A stretch of 25,483 nt of DNA from CAZALT01 sp964485515 (GCA_964485515.1 CAZALT010000033.1:1-25483), one strand, 5' to 3'; positions 1-7,079 are shown, numbered from the stretch's first letter. Numbers and translations: made by a program. Notes: generated by a model not told the origin, from the letters alone.

Positions 1-101
1 TCCCCATGATGGAACCCTCGCGCGGAACCGAAGCACACGTGGGTAGTTTGATAGCCGAGTGCGAGACCTCTGCCGAGCTCATCGAACGGCTCGGGTCCTA
101 G
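1..101 (+). CDS. dop: Dop, Pup deamidase/depupylase, C-terminal fragment cut by the window edge
   Basis: Only the last 32 codons are present, read from base 3 to the TAG at 99-101. The peptide contains EPSRGTEAHVGSL followed by a short helix-like tail (AELIERLGS). This resembles the end of actinobacterial Dop proteins, which close with an E/D-P-x-RGT-x-AHV segment and a short helix. Dop is a PafA paralogue that deamidates the C-terminal Gln of Pup to Glu and removes Pup from tagged proteins. Its place directly upstream of pup, with a 49-base gap, is the usual actinobacterial order and supports the call. The match comes from memory of the family and the fragment is short. Everything N-terminal, including the active site, lies outside the window. 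Confidence 0.75.
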   Translation, partial: PMMEPSRGTEAHVGSLIAECETSAELIERLGS

Positions 102-136
102 ATCTCGAACGGGTCCGACACGTCTGGGTCCTGCAC

Positions 137-143
137 AAGGAGA
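137..143 (+). promoter_or_regulatory. Shine-Dalgarno sequence of pup
   Basis: AAGGAGA lies 7 bases before the ATG at 151. It is one of the few strong ribosome binding sites in the window and contrasts with the many leaderless starts here. It suggests that pup is translated from a leadered message, probably one shared with dop, and at a high rate. Confidence 0.8.
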
Positions 144-150
144 CTGAGCA

Positions 151-351
151 ATGGCAGAACGCGAACAGATCAAGAAGCCGGCGACCAAGACCGACGACAT
201 CGAGATCGTGGAGGACGACACCGCGGCGGCCACCGAGCGGGGCGACAAGCTCAAAGCAGAGCTCGACGACCTGCTCGACGAGATCGACGACGTCCTCGAG
301 ACCAACGCCGAGGACTTCGTGAAGTCCTACGTCCAAAAGGGCGGCCAGTAG
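151..351 (+). CDS. pup: Prokaryotic ubiquitin-like protein Pup
   Basis: Pup is the small, largely disordered tag that is joined through its C-terminal side chain to lysines of proteins bound for the proteasome. The product has 66 residues, close to the 64 of Mycobacterium tuberculosis. The N-terminal half is charged and low in complexity. The C-terminal half carries the conserved helical stretch (DDLLDEIDDVLE, residues about 30-41) that binds the coiled coils of the Mpa/ARC ATPase. It ends EDFVKSYVQKGGQ. Because it ends in Gln rather than Glu, it must first be deamidated by Dop, whose gene tail lies just upstream. The start is fixed by AAGGAGA 7 bases before the ATG. prcB follows after 76 bases. 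Identification is secure. Confidence 0.98.
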   Translation: MAEREQIKKPATKTDDIEIVEDDTAAATERGDKLKAELDDLLDEIDDVLETNAEDFVKSYVQKGGQ

Positions 352-414
352 CACTGCCGACGGCCCACCGGGACACGACGGTGGCAGGGGAGCAGCGGCA
401 CCGGGCTGAACCGG

Positions 415-420
415 TAACGT
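415..420 (+). promoter_or_regulatory. -10 hexamer for a leaderless prcB transcript
   Basis: TAACGT ends 7 bases before the GTG at 428. The expected transcription start falls on or next to the start codon, and there is no Shine-Dalgarno sequence near it. The upstream in-frame GTG at 419 overlaps this hexamer, so it is an unlikely start. Confidence 0.6.
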
Positions 421-427
421 GCTCGCC

Positions 428-1312
428 GTGACGATGCCTCTCTTCACCGCCGGGGACGATCCCGGACCCAGCTTCGCCGGCCTCTTGCGTGCCGTCGGGG
501 CGGTCCCGGAGGTCCCGCAATTCGACGCCCGCGACCGGATCGAGATCACCCACGGCACCACCGTGGTGGCCATCCGCTATGCCGACGGCGTGGTCATGGC
601 GGGTGACCGCCGTGCCACCTCGGGCAACTTCATCTCGCACCGGGCCATCGAGAAGGTGTTCCCGGCCGACCGCCACAGCGGCGTCGCCATCGCCGGGGCC
701 GCCGGTCCGGCCATGGAGATGGTCAAGCTCTTCCAGCTCCAACTCGAGCACTACGAGAAGGTCGAGGGTTCCGCCCTCAGCCTCGAGGGCAAGGCCAACC
801 AGCTCGGCGGCATGGTGCGCGCCAACCTCCCGGCCGCCATGCAGGGCCTCGCCGTCGTGCCGCTGTTCGCCGGCTTCGACATCCGCCGTGGCGGCGGACG
901 GCTCTTCGAGTACGACGTCACCGGAGGTCGCTACGAGGAGACCAAGTTCGCCGCAAGCGGCTCCGGCAGCCTCCACGCCAGCACGGTCGTCAAGCTCGGC
1001 TACCGAGAGGGCCAGTCACGCGACGACACCATCGACCTCGCCATCACGGCGCTGTTCGAGGCGGCCGACGAGGACTCGGCCACCGGCGGTCCCGACCTCG
1101 TCCGCGGCATCTTCCCGGTCATCGCCACCATCACCGCCGGGGGCTTCGACCGGGTACCCGATGCCGAGATCGGCGACCGCTTCCGTGGGCTGCTGGCCAC
1201 GCTGGCCGAACGCGAGGCGGCGGTGCCCGGCCTGCTCCCCGAGACGACCGACGACCGTGAAGACGACCGTGAAGACGACCGAGGCGACGACGCTGGAGGC
1301 ACCCCGTCATGA
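428..1312 (+). CDS. prcB: 20S proteasome beta subunit, catalytic
   Basis: The beta subunit forms the two inner rings of the 20S core and carries the peptidase sites. From the GTG at 428 the protein has 294 residues with a propeptide of about 43. Autocleavage in the HGTTVVA segment would expose Thr44 as the N-terminal nucleophile. MAGDRRAT and the later GSGSLHA and DDDSATGGPDLVRGIF-like segments (here DEDSATGGPDLVRGIF) match PrcB of mycobacteria. The GTG at 419 would add only three residues and overlaps the proposed -10 hexamer; ATG 434 is a further option. The C-terminus is an unusual acidic tail, DDREDDREDDRGDD, coded by a 12-base tandem repeat. The stop overlaps the prcA start by four bases (ATGA), which indicates coupled translation of the two ring subunits. 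Confidence 0.96.
   Translation: MTMPLFTAGDDPGPSFAGLLRAVGAVPEVPQFDARDRIEITHGTTVVAIRYADGVVMAGDRRATSGNFISHRAIEKVFPADRHSGVAIAGAAGPAMEMVKLFQLQLEHYEKVEGSALSLEGKANQLGGMVRANLPAAMQGLAVVPLFAGFDIRRGGGRLFEYDVTGGRYEETKFAASGSGSLHASTVVKLGYREGQSRDDTIDLAITALFEAADEDSATGGPDLVRGIFPVIATITAGGFDRVPDAEIGDRFRGLLATLAEREAAVPGLLPETTDDREDDREDDRGDDAGGTPS
1250..1291 (+). repeat. 12-base tandem repeat coding the acidic PrcB tail
   Basis: The unit GACGACCGTGAA occurs at 1250-1261 and 1262-1273, then as GACGACCGAGGC at 1274-1285, followed by a half unit. Each unit codes D-D-R-E. It lies in the last 20 codons of prcB, beyond the conserved fold. Confidence 0.85.
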
Positions 1313-2043
1313 GCATGCCCTTCTACGTCGCCCCCGAACAGGTCATGAAGGACCGGGCCGACTACGCCCGCAAGGGCATCGCCCGGGGCCGGAGCCTCGC
1401 CGCGGTCGTGTCCGACGACGGCATCGTGCTGTGCGCCGAGAACCCGTCGAGCACCCTACGCAAGATCAGCGAGATCTACGACCGCATCGCGTTCGCCGGG
1501 GTCGGCAAGTACAACGAGTTCGACCAGCTCCGCATCGCCGGCGTGCGCGCCGCCGACCTCAAGGGCTTCTCCTACAGCCGTGAGGACGTCGACGCCCGCA
1601 GCCTCGCGAACCAGTACGCCCAGATCCTCGGCCAGGTCTTCACCCACGAGATGAAGCCCATGGAGGTCGAGATCCTCGTGGCCGAGGTGGGCAGCATCCC
1701 CGGCGACGACCAGCTGTTCCACATCCTCTACGACGGCACGGTCATGGACGAGACCGGTCACACCGTGCTCGGTGGCGACTCCGAGGCCATCGCCTCCCGG
1801 CTCGCCGCGAGCTGGGAGACGGGCCTCGACCTCGCCGAGGCGGTGCGCATCTCGGTCGCCGCGCTCCAGGGACCCGAGCGGGTCATCGATCCCGACCACC
1901 TCGAGGTCGCCCTGCTCGAGCGGGGTGGCGCCCGGCGCGCCTTCCGTCGCCTCGCGCCCGACGAGATCACCGTGATCCTTCCCTCCGCGAGCCCCGCTCT
2001 CGACGAGCCGGCCCCCTCGGACGCACCCGGACCCGCGACGTAG
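1309..2043 (+). CDS. prcA: 20S proteasome alpha subunit
   Basis: The alpha subunit forms the outer heptameric rings that gate the core and dock the ATPase ring. The protein has 244 residues. The N-terminus MSMPFYVAPEQVMKDRADYA, then ARKGIARGRS, AENPSSTLRKISEIYDRI and KYNEFDQLRIAGVRAAD match mycobacterial PrcA closely (M. tuberculosis begins MSFPYFISPEQAM). It has no catalytic Thr, as expected. GGAGG at 1295-1299 lies 9 bases before the ATG, inside the end of prcB, so the pair is translationally coupled. The C-terminus is Pro/Ala/Asp-rich and probably disordered, as in other actinobacteria. The gene is followed by a 164-base spacer with a long inverted repeat before pafA. Confidence 0.97.
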   Translation: MSMPFYVAPEQVMKDRADYARKGIARGRSLAAVVSDDGIVLCAENPSSTLRKISEIYDRIAFAGVGKYNEFDQLRIAGVRAADLKGFSYSREDVDARSLANQYAQILGQVFTHEMKPMEVEILVAEVGSIPGDDQLFHILYDGTVMDETGHTVLGGDSEAIASRLAASWETGLDLAEAVRISVAALQGPERVIDPDHLEVALLERGGARRAFRRLAPDEITVILPSASPALDEPAPSDAPGPAT

Positions 2044-2048
2044 GCCAC

Positions 2049-2106
2049 CGCCGAACTGGCTGGGAAGACCCGGTCTATTCGGCGTATGTGTCCAGCCAGT
2101 TCGGCG
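2049..2106 (+). terminator. Perfect 15-bp inverted repeat after prcA, probable terminator or attenuator
   Basis: CGCCGAACTGGCTGG at 2049-2063 is perfectly complementary to CCAGCCAGTTCGGCG at 2092-2106. The loop is 28 bases. It begins 6 bases after the prcA stop. No U-tract follows, which is common for hairpin terminators in high-GC actinobacteria. It lies between prcA and the proposed leaderless promoter of pafA, so it could end the prcBA message. A repeat element or protein binding site is the alternative. Confidence 0.55.
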
Positions 2107-2192
2107 ATGGGGTGGGCGGGTGCGCCGAGCCGGTTCATCGAAACGCAACGCGGTCGATGCCACCATGCGCTTGCACCTGGGTCGCCTGCCGA

Positions 2193-2198
2193 TAGCGT
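2193..2198 (+). promoter_or_regulatory. -10 hexamer for a leaderless or near-leaderless pafA transcript
   Basis: TAGCGT ends 9 bases before the pafA ATG. There is no Shine-Dalgarno sequence upstream of that ATG, whose position is fixed independently by homology. The transcript would start about two bases before the ATG. Confidence 0.5.
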
Positions 2199-2207
2199 GC
2201 TCCGCGT

Positions 2208-3566
2208 ATGGAGCGACGCATCTACGGCCTCGAGAACGAGTACGGGGTCACGTGCACCCTGCGGGGTCAGCGCCGCCTCAGCCCCGACGAGGTGGCGCGC
2301 TACCTGTTCCGCAAGGTCGTGAGCTGGGGACGCTCCTCCAACGTCTTCCTGGCCAACGGCGCACGGCTGTACCTCGACGTCGGGTCCCACCCCGAGTACG
2401 CCACGCCCGAATGCGACAACGTCTACGACCTCGTCGTGCACGACAAGGCGGGGGAGCGGATCCTCGAACAGCTCCTCGCCAGCGCCGAAGGACGCTTGCG
2501 CGAGGAGGGCATCCGTGGCGTCATCTACCTGTTCAAGAACAACACCGACTCGGCCGGCAACTCCTACGGCTGCCACGAGAACTACCTCACCAGCCGCCAC
2601 GACGACTTCAGCCACTACGCCGAGGTGCTCATCCCGTTCCTGGTGAGCCGCCAGATCTACGCCGGTTCCGGCAAGGTCCTCCAGACGGCCCGCGGTGCCA
2701 TGTACTGCATGAGCCAGCGCGCCGAGCACATCTGGGAGGGCGTCTCCAGCGCGACGACCCGGTCACGTCCCATCATCAACACCCGCGACGAGCCCCACGC
2801 GGATGCCGAGCGCTACCGCCGCCTCCACGTCATCGTGGGCGACTCCAACATGAGCGAGTACGCCACCTTCCTCAAGGTCGGCGCCGCATCGCTGCTGCTG
2901 CGCATGCTCGAAGAGCCGTCGGTCGTCATGCGCGACATGACGCTGGAGAACCCCATCCGGGCCATCCGCGAGATCAGCCACGACATCACCTGCACCCGAA
3001 AGGTCCGGCTGGCCAACGGGCGCGAGGTGTCCGCCCTCGACATCCAGAGCGAGTACCTCGAGCGTGCCCTCAAGTACGCCGAGCGGCGCGACCTCAACCC
3101 GCAGGAGAAGCAGGCGCTCATGATGTGGGAGCACTGCCTCACTCGCATCGCCGACGACCCGCTCACCCTAGACACCGAGGTCGACTGGGTCATCAAGCAC
3201 AAGCTCATCGAGGCCTACCGCGAGAAGAACGAGCTGGCGCTCAGCTCGCCCAAGGTCTCGCTGCTCGACCTCCAGTACCACGACATCAGCCGCGAGCGTG
3301 GCCTGTTCTACAAGATGCAGAACCGCGGCCTCGTCGAGCGGGTGTGCACCGACGCCGACATCAACCAGGCCGTCGACCAGCCGCCACAGACCACACGGGC
3401 CAAGCTCCGCGGCGAGTTCATCCGCAAGGCCAAGGAGCGCAAGCGCGACTACACGGTGGATTGGGTGCACCTGAAGCTCAACGACCAGGCCCAGCGCACC
3501 GTGCTGTGCAAGGACCCGTTCAAGTCGAGCGACGACCGCGTCGAGAAGCTCATCGCCAGCCTCTGA
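2208..3566 (+). CDS. pafA: Pup-protein ligase PafA
   Basis: PafA uses ATP to phosphorylate the C-terminal Glu of Pup and joins it to a substrate lysine; it is a relative of glutamine synthetase. The protein has 452 residues, the same length as in M. tuberculosis. The nucleotide-metal loop shows RRIYGLENEYGV with Glu9. LYLDVGSHPEYAT carries Asp57, the position of the catalytic Asp. FKNNTDSAGNSYGCHENYL, EGVSSATTRSRPIINTRDE and VDQPPQTTRAKLRGEFI follow, and the C-terminal domain VDWVHLKLNDQAQRTVLCKD is nearly unchanged from mycobacteria. It is the ligase rather than Dop because the long insertion loop of Dop is absent. The start matches the family N-terminus. The gene seems to have its own promoter rather than read-through from prcA. 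Confidence 0.98.
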   Translation: MERRIYGLENEYGVTCTLRGQRRLSPDEVARYLFRKVVSWGRSSNVFLANGARLYLDVGSHPEYATPECDNVYDLVVHDKAGERILEQLLASAEGRLREEGIRGVIYLFKNNTDSAGNSYGCHENYLTSRHDDFSHYAEVLIPFLVSRQIYAGSGKVLQTARGAMYCMSQRAEHIWEGVSSATTRSRPIINTRDEPHADAERYRRLHVIVGDSNMSEYATFLKVGAASLLLRMLEEPSVVMRDMTLENPIRAIREISHDITCTRKVRLANGREVSALDIQSEYLERALKYAERRDLNPQEKQALMMWEHCLTRIADDPLTLDTEVDWVIKHKLIEAYREKNELALSSPKVSLLDLQYHDISRERGLFYKMQNRGLVERVCTDADINQAVDQPPQTTRAKLRGEFIRKAKERKRDYTVDWVHLKLNDQAQRTVLCKDPFKSSDDRVEKLIASL

Positions 3567-3580
3567 GGCGCTCCAGTCCC

Positions 3581-3601
3581 GCGAGATTGCGTAGATCTCG
3601 C
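3581..3601 (+). terminator. Small hairpin after pafA
   Basis: GCGAGAT at 3581-3587 pairs with ATCTCGC at 3595-3601 around a 7-base loop, 14 bases after the pafA stop. The loop and right side (ATTGCGTAGATCTCG) resemble the left arm of the large palindrome that follows, so this may be a decayed copy of the same element. Confidence 0.45.
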
Positions 3602-3611
3602 CCGAGTTCTG

Positions 3612-3660
3612 CAAATTGCGTCGATCTTGTTCGGTGAGCGAACAAGATCGACGCAATTTG
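3612..3660 (+). terminator. Perfect 22-bp inverted repeat between pafA and pafB
   Basis: The arm at 3612-3633 is exactly complementary to the arm at 3639-3660, with a five-base loop GTGAG. The arms are A+T-richer than the surroundings (CAAATTGCG at the outer end), and the right arm ends in CAATTTG. A 22-bp perfect stem is much longer than an ordinary terminator. It could act as a terminator of pafA in either direction, or it may be a mobile palindromic repeat. It separates pafA from the leaderless promoter of pafB. Confidence 0.65.
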
Positions 3661-3715
3661 GACCGATCGTCGGGCAAGGCGTCGAACGGTCCTCGGCGAA
3701 CCGAGCGTCGGTGAG

Positions 3716-3721
3716 TACGAT
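3716..3721 (+). promoter_or_regulatory. -10 hexamer for a leaderless pafB transcript
   Basis: TACGAT ends 7 bases before the GTG at 3729. The hexamer selects that GTG over the in-frame GTG at 3711, which lies upstream of it, and over any start inside the large palindrome. Confidence 0.6.
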
Positions 3722-3728
3722 CCCGTCG

Positions 3729-4649
3729 GTGGACAAGAGCGAGCGGCTCCTCAACCTGACCATCACGCTGCTCGACACCGAACGGCCGTTGCGCGCCGAA
3801 GAGATCCGCCAACGGGTCGACGGCTACCCCGACAAGCTCGAGTCGTTCCGGCGGGCCTTCGAACGCGACAAGGACGATCTGCGCGAGCTCGGCATCCCCA
3901 TCTCGTTGGAGCCCGTGCCCGGCACCGACCCACCCGCCGAGGGCTACCGCATCCTCGCCGAGGAGTACTACCTCCAAGATCCCGGGTTGGAGCCCGACGA
4001 GCTCGCCGCCCTCCACCTCGCCGCCCGCAGCGTTCGCCTCGGTGGCGACTTCGACCGGGAAGGGCTCTGGAAGCTGGGTGGGCTGGTCGGAGCGGACACC
4101 GACGGCGGAGGTCCGCTCGTCGAGCTGCCCCCCGACCCGAACCTCTCCTGTCTCTTGGACGCCACCTGGAAACGGCGCACCGTCGCCTTCCGCTACGGCG
4201 ACACCGACCGGTCCGTCGACCCCTACCGCGTCGAACTGCAACGCGGATGGTGGTACCTCATCGGCTTCGACCACAGCCGCGACGACGTCCGCAACTTCCG
4301 CGTCGATCGCATCGCCGGGGTCGTCACGAGCGGGGATGCGGGGACCTTCGTCCCCCCCGAACGACCCACCAGCGGCATGGCGCCGTCCGGTTGGCAGCTG
4401 CCCACCGGCGACGAGGTCGTGGTCACGATCGACGTCGACCCCGACCGCATCGCGCTCTTCCGCACCGAGTTGGGCACGGCGGCACCGCCGACCATCCGAG
4501 ACGGCGGTGTGGCCCGATTCGAGATCCCGATCACCAACTGGGAGCCGTTCCGCTCGTTCCTGCTCACCTATCTCGACCATGCCGTCGTGGTCGGCCCTCC
4601 GGAGCTGCGCTCCGACATGGTCGTCTGGCTCGAAGGGTTCGCCTCATGA
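3729..4649 (+). CDS. pafB: WYL-domain transcription regulator PafB
   Basis: PafB pairs with PafC to form a transcription regulator that in mycobacteria activates DNA-damage genes independently of LexA. From the GTG at 3729 the protein has 306 residues. The N-terminus KSERLLNLTITLLDTERPL begins a winged-helix DNA-binding domain that runs through FERDKDDLRELGIPI (to about residue 60). The WYL domain follows, with VDPYRVELQRGWWYLIGFD and the basic stretch RNFRVDRI, where the Arg residues are thought to sense a ligand. The N-terminus resembles that of mycobacterial PafB (K-x-ERLxNLxIxLLxT). The stop overlaps the start of pafC by four bases, so the partners are coupled. The start at 3711 would add MSTIPS and cannot be excluded. 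Confidence 0.92.
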   Translation: MDKSERLLNLTITLLDTERPLRAEEIRQRVDGYPDKLESFRRAFERDKDDLRELGIPISLEPVPGTDPPAEGYRILAEEYYLQDPGLEPDELAALHLAARSVRLGGDFDREGLWKLGGLVGADTDGGGPLVELPPDPNLSCLLDATWKRRTVAFRYGDTDRSVDPYRVELQRGWWYLIGFDHSRDDVRNFRVDRIAGVVTSGDAGTFVPPERPTSGMAPSGWQLPTGDEVVVTIDVDPDRIALFRTELGTAAPPTIRDGGVARFEIPITNWEPFRSFLLTYLDHAVVVGPPELRSDMVVWLEGFAS

Positions 4650-5593
4650 GTCGACCGGCGGCGAGTGACCGGGTCCGGCGCCTCCTGTCGGTGATCCCCT
4701 GGGTCGCGAGCCACGACGGGGGCGTGTCGATCGACGAGGTCTGCGCTCGCTTCGAGATGACGCGGGCTCAGCTCGAGACCGACCTCGGCGGTCTCGCCAT
4801 GATGGTAGGTGCCGCGCCGCAGACCCCCGACACGCTCATCGAGGTGTGGGTCGACGACGACTGGGTCGAGGTCACCTATCCGCGGGCGTTCGACCGGCCG
4901 CTCCAGCTCACCCCCGACCAGGCAACCCAGCTCGTCGCCGCGGGTGTCGGCCTGCGCGCCATCCCCGGCGCCGACGACCAGGGCCCCCTGCACCGTGCCC
5001 TCGAGAAGCTGGCGGCCGCGCTCGGCGTCGCCCCGGGCGACAACATCGAGGTGAACGTCGGACCGGTGGCACCGACGATCTTCGCCGCGCTCGACGAGGC
5101 GCGCACCGAGCACCGCCGCGTCGAGATCGACTACTTCAGCTACAACCGCGACGAGCGCACGACCCGGCGGATCGACCCCTACGTGATCTCCGCCGAACGA
5201 GGCGTCTGGTACGTGCGGGCCTACTGCCATCTCAGCGATGGGGAGCGGGTGTTCCGCCTCGACCGCATCGAGGTGGTGCGGTCGACCGCCGAGAGCTTCG
5301 CCCCGCCGACCGATGTCGACGCCTCGGTCCGGTTCGCGGCGTCGCCGACCGACCCGCGGGTCCGGCTGGTGCTGGCCCCATCCGCGGCATGGGTGATCGA
5401 GAGCTACCCGAGCGAATCGGCCACCCGTCTCGACGACGGCCGGATCGACGCGGTCTTCGCCATCTCGCAGCCGTCGTGGCTGGTGCGGCTGCTGCTGCGC
5501 CTCGGGCCCGACGCCGAGGTCGTCGAGGCGCCCGAACACCTCCGCACGGTGACGGCGGACGCGGCCCGACGGGCGCTCTCGCGCTATCACTGA
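4646..5593 (+). CDS. pafC: WYL-domain transcription regulator PafC
   Basis: PafC is the second half of the PafBC regulator. It has 315 residues and starts at the ATG inside the ATGA overlap with pafB; AAGGG lies just upstream. The N-terminal winged helix covers about residues 6-60 (SDRVRRLLSVIPWVASHDGG ... CARFEMTRAQLETDL). A middle region (LQLTPDQATQLVAAGVGLRA) resembles the linker domain of the family. The WYL domain shows IDPYVISAERGVWYVRAYC with WYV instead of WYL, then ERVFRLDRIEVV. The C-terminal WCX-like part (VRLVLAPSAAWVIESYP) is present. Two full-length adjacent WYL proteins after pafA are diagnostic of pafBC. Nothing in the sequence suggests loss of function. Confidence 0.92.
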   Translation: MSRPAASDRVRRLLSVIPWVASHDGGVSIDEVCARFEMTRAQLETDLGGLAMMVGAAPQTPDTLIEVWVDDDWVEVTYPRAFDRPLQLTPDQATQLVAAGVGLRAIPGADDQGPLHRALEKLAAALGVAPGDNIEVNVGPVAPTIFAALDEARTEHRRVEIDYFSYNRDERTTRRIDPYVISAERGVWYVRAYCHLSDGERVFRLDRIEVVRSTAESFAPPTDVDASVRFAASPTDPRVRLVLAPSAAWVIESYPSESATRLDDGRIDAVFAISQPSWLVRLLLRLGPDAEVVEAPEHLRTVTADAARRALSRYH

Positions 5594-5632
5594 GCGCTCG
5601 GGCGGCGCGACCGGTGTGCCCGAGGTCGCCGC

Positions 5633-5638
5633 TACAGT
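5633..5638 (+). promoter_or_regulatory. Probable -10 hexamer of lepB
   Basis: TACAGT lies 56 bases before the lepB ATG at 5695. A transcript from it would carry a leader of about 50 bases, unlike the leaderless genes nearby. I see no convincing -35 element. Confidence 0.35.
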
Positions 5639-5694
5639 CTCAAGACCTTGACCGCAGCACGATCTACGAGCGGAAACCGACGTTGACCACCGAG

Positions 5695-6357
5695 ATGTCG
5701 AGCGACAACCCGTCAGGCTCCGAGGCGTCTCCTCCGTCGAGGCCGACACCCGAGACGCCCAACTTCGAGTTCCCGAGCAAGCGGGTGCTGGGCACCGGGC
5801 GCAACAAGGAGAGCCGGACCCGACAGGTCGTCGAGTGGATCGTCGTGATCGCGGGTGCCCTCGCCCTCGCCCTGGTCATGAAATTCTTCCTGGTCCAGGT
5901 CTTCTGGATCCCGTCGGGATCGATGGAGCACACGCTTGAGATAGGCGACCGGGTGATCGTCAACAAGCTCAGCTACAAGCTGCACGACATCAACCGGGGT
6001 GACATCGTCGTGTTCGAGCGACCCGAGGACCAGGACCAGGAGATCAAGGACCTCATCAAGCGCGTCGTCGGGCTCCCCGGCGAGGAGGTCGTGTTCGACG
6101 GCGGCCAGGTGTACATCGACGGCCAACTCCTCGAAGAGCCCTACCTGGGGGAGGGGACGCGGTCGACCGGCCACACCTACGGCAACGGCTGCACGCCCGA
6201 GCAACCGTGCAAGGTGCCCGAGGGCGAGATCTTCGTCATGGGCGACAACCGCAGCAATTCGAGGGACAGCACCTACTTCGGCCCGATCGATGAGGACGAC
6301 GTCGTCGGACGAGCCTTCTTCCGCATCTGGCCGCTGAACCGGTTCGGCTTCCTGTAG
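5695..6357 (+). CDS. lepB: Signal peptidase I
   Basis: LepB cleaves signal peptides from proteins exported by Sec and Tat on the outer face of the membrane. From ATG 5695 it has 220 residues. A cytoplasmic Pro/Ser-rich N-terminus is followed by one membrane segment (about residues 46-67, VVEWIVVIAGALALALVMKF). The S26 family boxes are all present: PSGSMEHTL with catalytic Ser76, GDRVIVNKLSY, DLIKRVVGLPGE with the general base Lys122, and MGDNRSNSRDS near the end. A pair of cysteines lies in the insert before box E (NGCTPEQPCKV), which may form a disulphide outside the cell. TTG 5683, in the same frame and preceded by GGAAA, is an alternative start that would add four residues. Confidence 0.95.
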   Translation: MSSDNPSGSEASPPSRPTPETPNFEFPSKRVLGTGRNKESRTRQVVEWIVVIAGALALALVMKFFLVQVFWIPSGSMEHTLEIGDRVIVNKLSYKLHDINRGDIVVFERPEDQDQEIKDLIKRVVGLPGEEVVFDGGQVYIDGQLLEEPYLGEGTRSTGHTYGNGCTPEQPCKVPEGEIFVMGDNRSNSRDSTYFGPIDEDDVVGRAFFRIWPLNRFGFL

Positions 6358-6371
6358 CGGCCCCGCCGCTA
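6355..6371 (+). terminator. Bidirectional hairpin made from two facing stop codons
   Basis: TAGCGG at 6355-6360 pairs with CCGCTA at 6366-6371 around CCCCG. The TAG is the lepB stop. The CTA, read on the minus strand, is the TAG stop of the phosphodiesterase gene. The two convergent genes are thus separated by only 11 bases that form a short GC-rich stem, possibly acting as a compact terminator on both strands. Confidence 0.4.
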
Positions 6372-7079
6372 TGCAGCGCGGGCCAGCGAATCGACCATGC
6401 GATCCACGTGGTCGCTGTAGAGCCCGTCGATGCCCTTGTCGAGCAGATCGTCCATGACCCTCGAGAACTGGCAGTCCCAGGCGAAGGCCACCAGCTCGAA
6501 GCGATGGAACATGGCGATGAGCCCACCGCTCCACTCGCTCCGATGCAGGTTCACGGCGTCGATGCCCGCCTCGGCCAGCGCCGCGGCTCGTCGCTCGGGG
6601 CCTTCGCTCATGCGTTTGATGCGGGCGGAGTCGACCAGGCGAACCGTGGACGACAGCGCCCGCCAGGTGGCCACCAGCTGGTGCGACCCGTGGCAGAGCC
6701 ACAGCTTCGACTCGGCGTCGTAGCTCCGCGCCACACGGATCACCTCGGGGGCGGCATCGTCGTCCTTGATGTCGAGCGACAGGTCGAAGTCCGCGCCGCA
6801 GACGTCGTACAGCTCGTCGAGGGTCGGGATGTGCGGTGGGAGCTCGGCCCTCGAGAAGGACCGGATCGGCCTCCGACGCAGGATCGGACCGATCAGCCCG
6901 TCGTGGTCGAGCACGGCGACGCCGTCGGAGGTGAGCCAGACATCGCTCTCGAGCCCCGTGGCGCCGAGCCGGCGGGCCAGCTGGAACGCCTCGATCGTGT
7001 TCTCGGCCGCATGAGCCCGTGCACCTCGGTGAGCGAACCCGATGGGTGGATCCAGGAGCGAAGGCAGGCGCGACGGCAC
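6369..7079 (-). CDS. Glycerophosphodiester phosphodiesterase family protein
   Basis: Enzymes of this family hydrolyse glycerophosphodiesters from phospholipid turnover to glycerol-3-phosphate and an alcohol. From the GTG at 7079 the protein has 236 residues. It opens directly into the fold with IGFAHRGARAHAAENT (His17, Arg18 and the metal ligand region). LESDVWLTSDGVAVLDHDG follows, with Glu44 and Asp46 as metal ligands and His59 as the second catalytic His. LSLDIKDDDAAPEV corresponds to the later metal-binding Glu/Asp strand. It has no signal peptide, so it is probably cytoplasmic. The frame stays open further upstream, but that part is Arg/Gly-rich and unlike the family. AGGA lies about 7 bases before this GTG. 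The specific substrate cannot be read from the sequence. Confidence 0.88.
   Translation of the reverse strand: MPSRLPSLLDPPIGFAHRGARAHAAENTIEAFQLARRLGATGLESDVWLTSDGVAVLDHDGLIGPILRRRPIRSFSRAELPPHIPTLDELYDVCGADFDLSLDIKDDDAAPEVIRVARSYDAESKLWLCHGSHQLVATWRALSSTVRLVDSARIKRMSEGPERRAAALAEAGIDAVNLHRSEWSGGLIAMFHRFELVAFAWDCQFSRVMDDLLDKGIDGLYSDHVDRMVDSLARAA

Noticed and set aside
419..421. GTG 419 as the prcB start
   Set aside because: It overlaps the proposed -10 hexamer. GTG 428 fits the leaderless spacing seen at twelve other genes; the difference is only three residues.
2049..2106. Phage or island attachment site in the prcA-pafA spacer
   Set aside because: There is an inverted rather than a direct repeat, no integrase or tRNA nearby, and the flanking genes belong to one conserved locus.
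3627..3728. pafB starting within the right side of the large palindrome
   Set aside because: The extra N-terminus is unlike the family, and the -10 hexamer at 3716-3721 lies inside that stretch.
3168..4580. Long minus-strand reading frame opposite pafA and pafB
   Set aside because: It is antisense to two well-recognised genes, spans their intergenic palindrome and resembles no family. High G+C keeps such antisense frames open.
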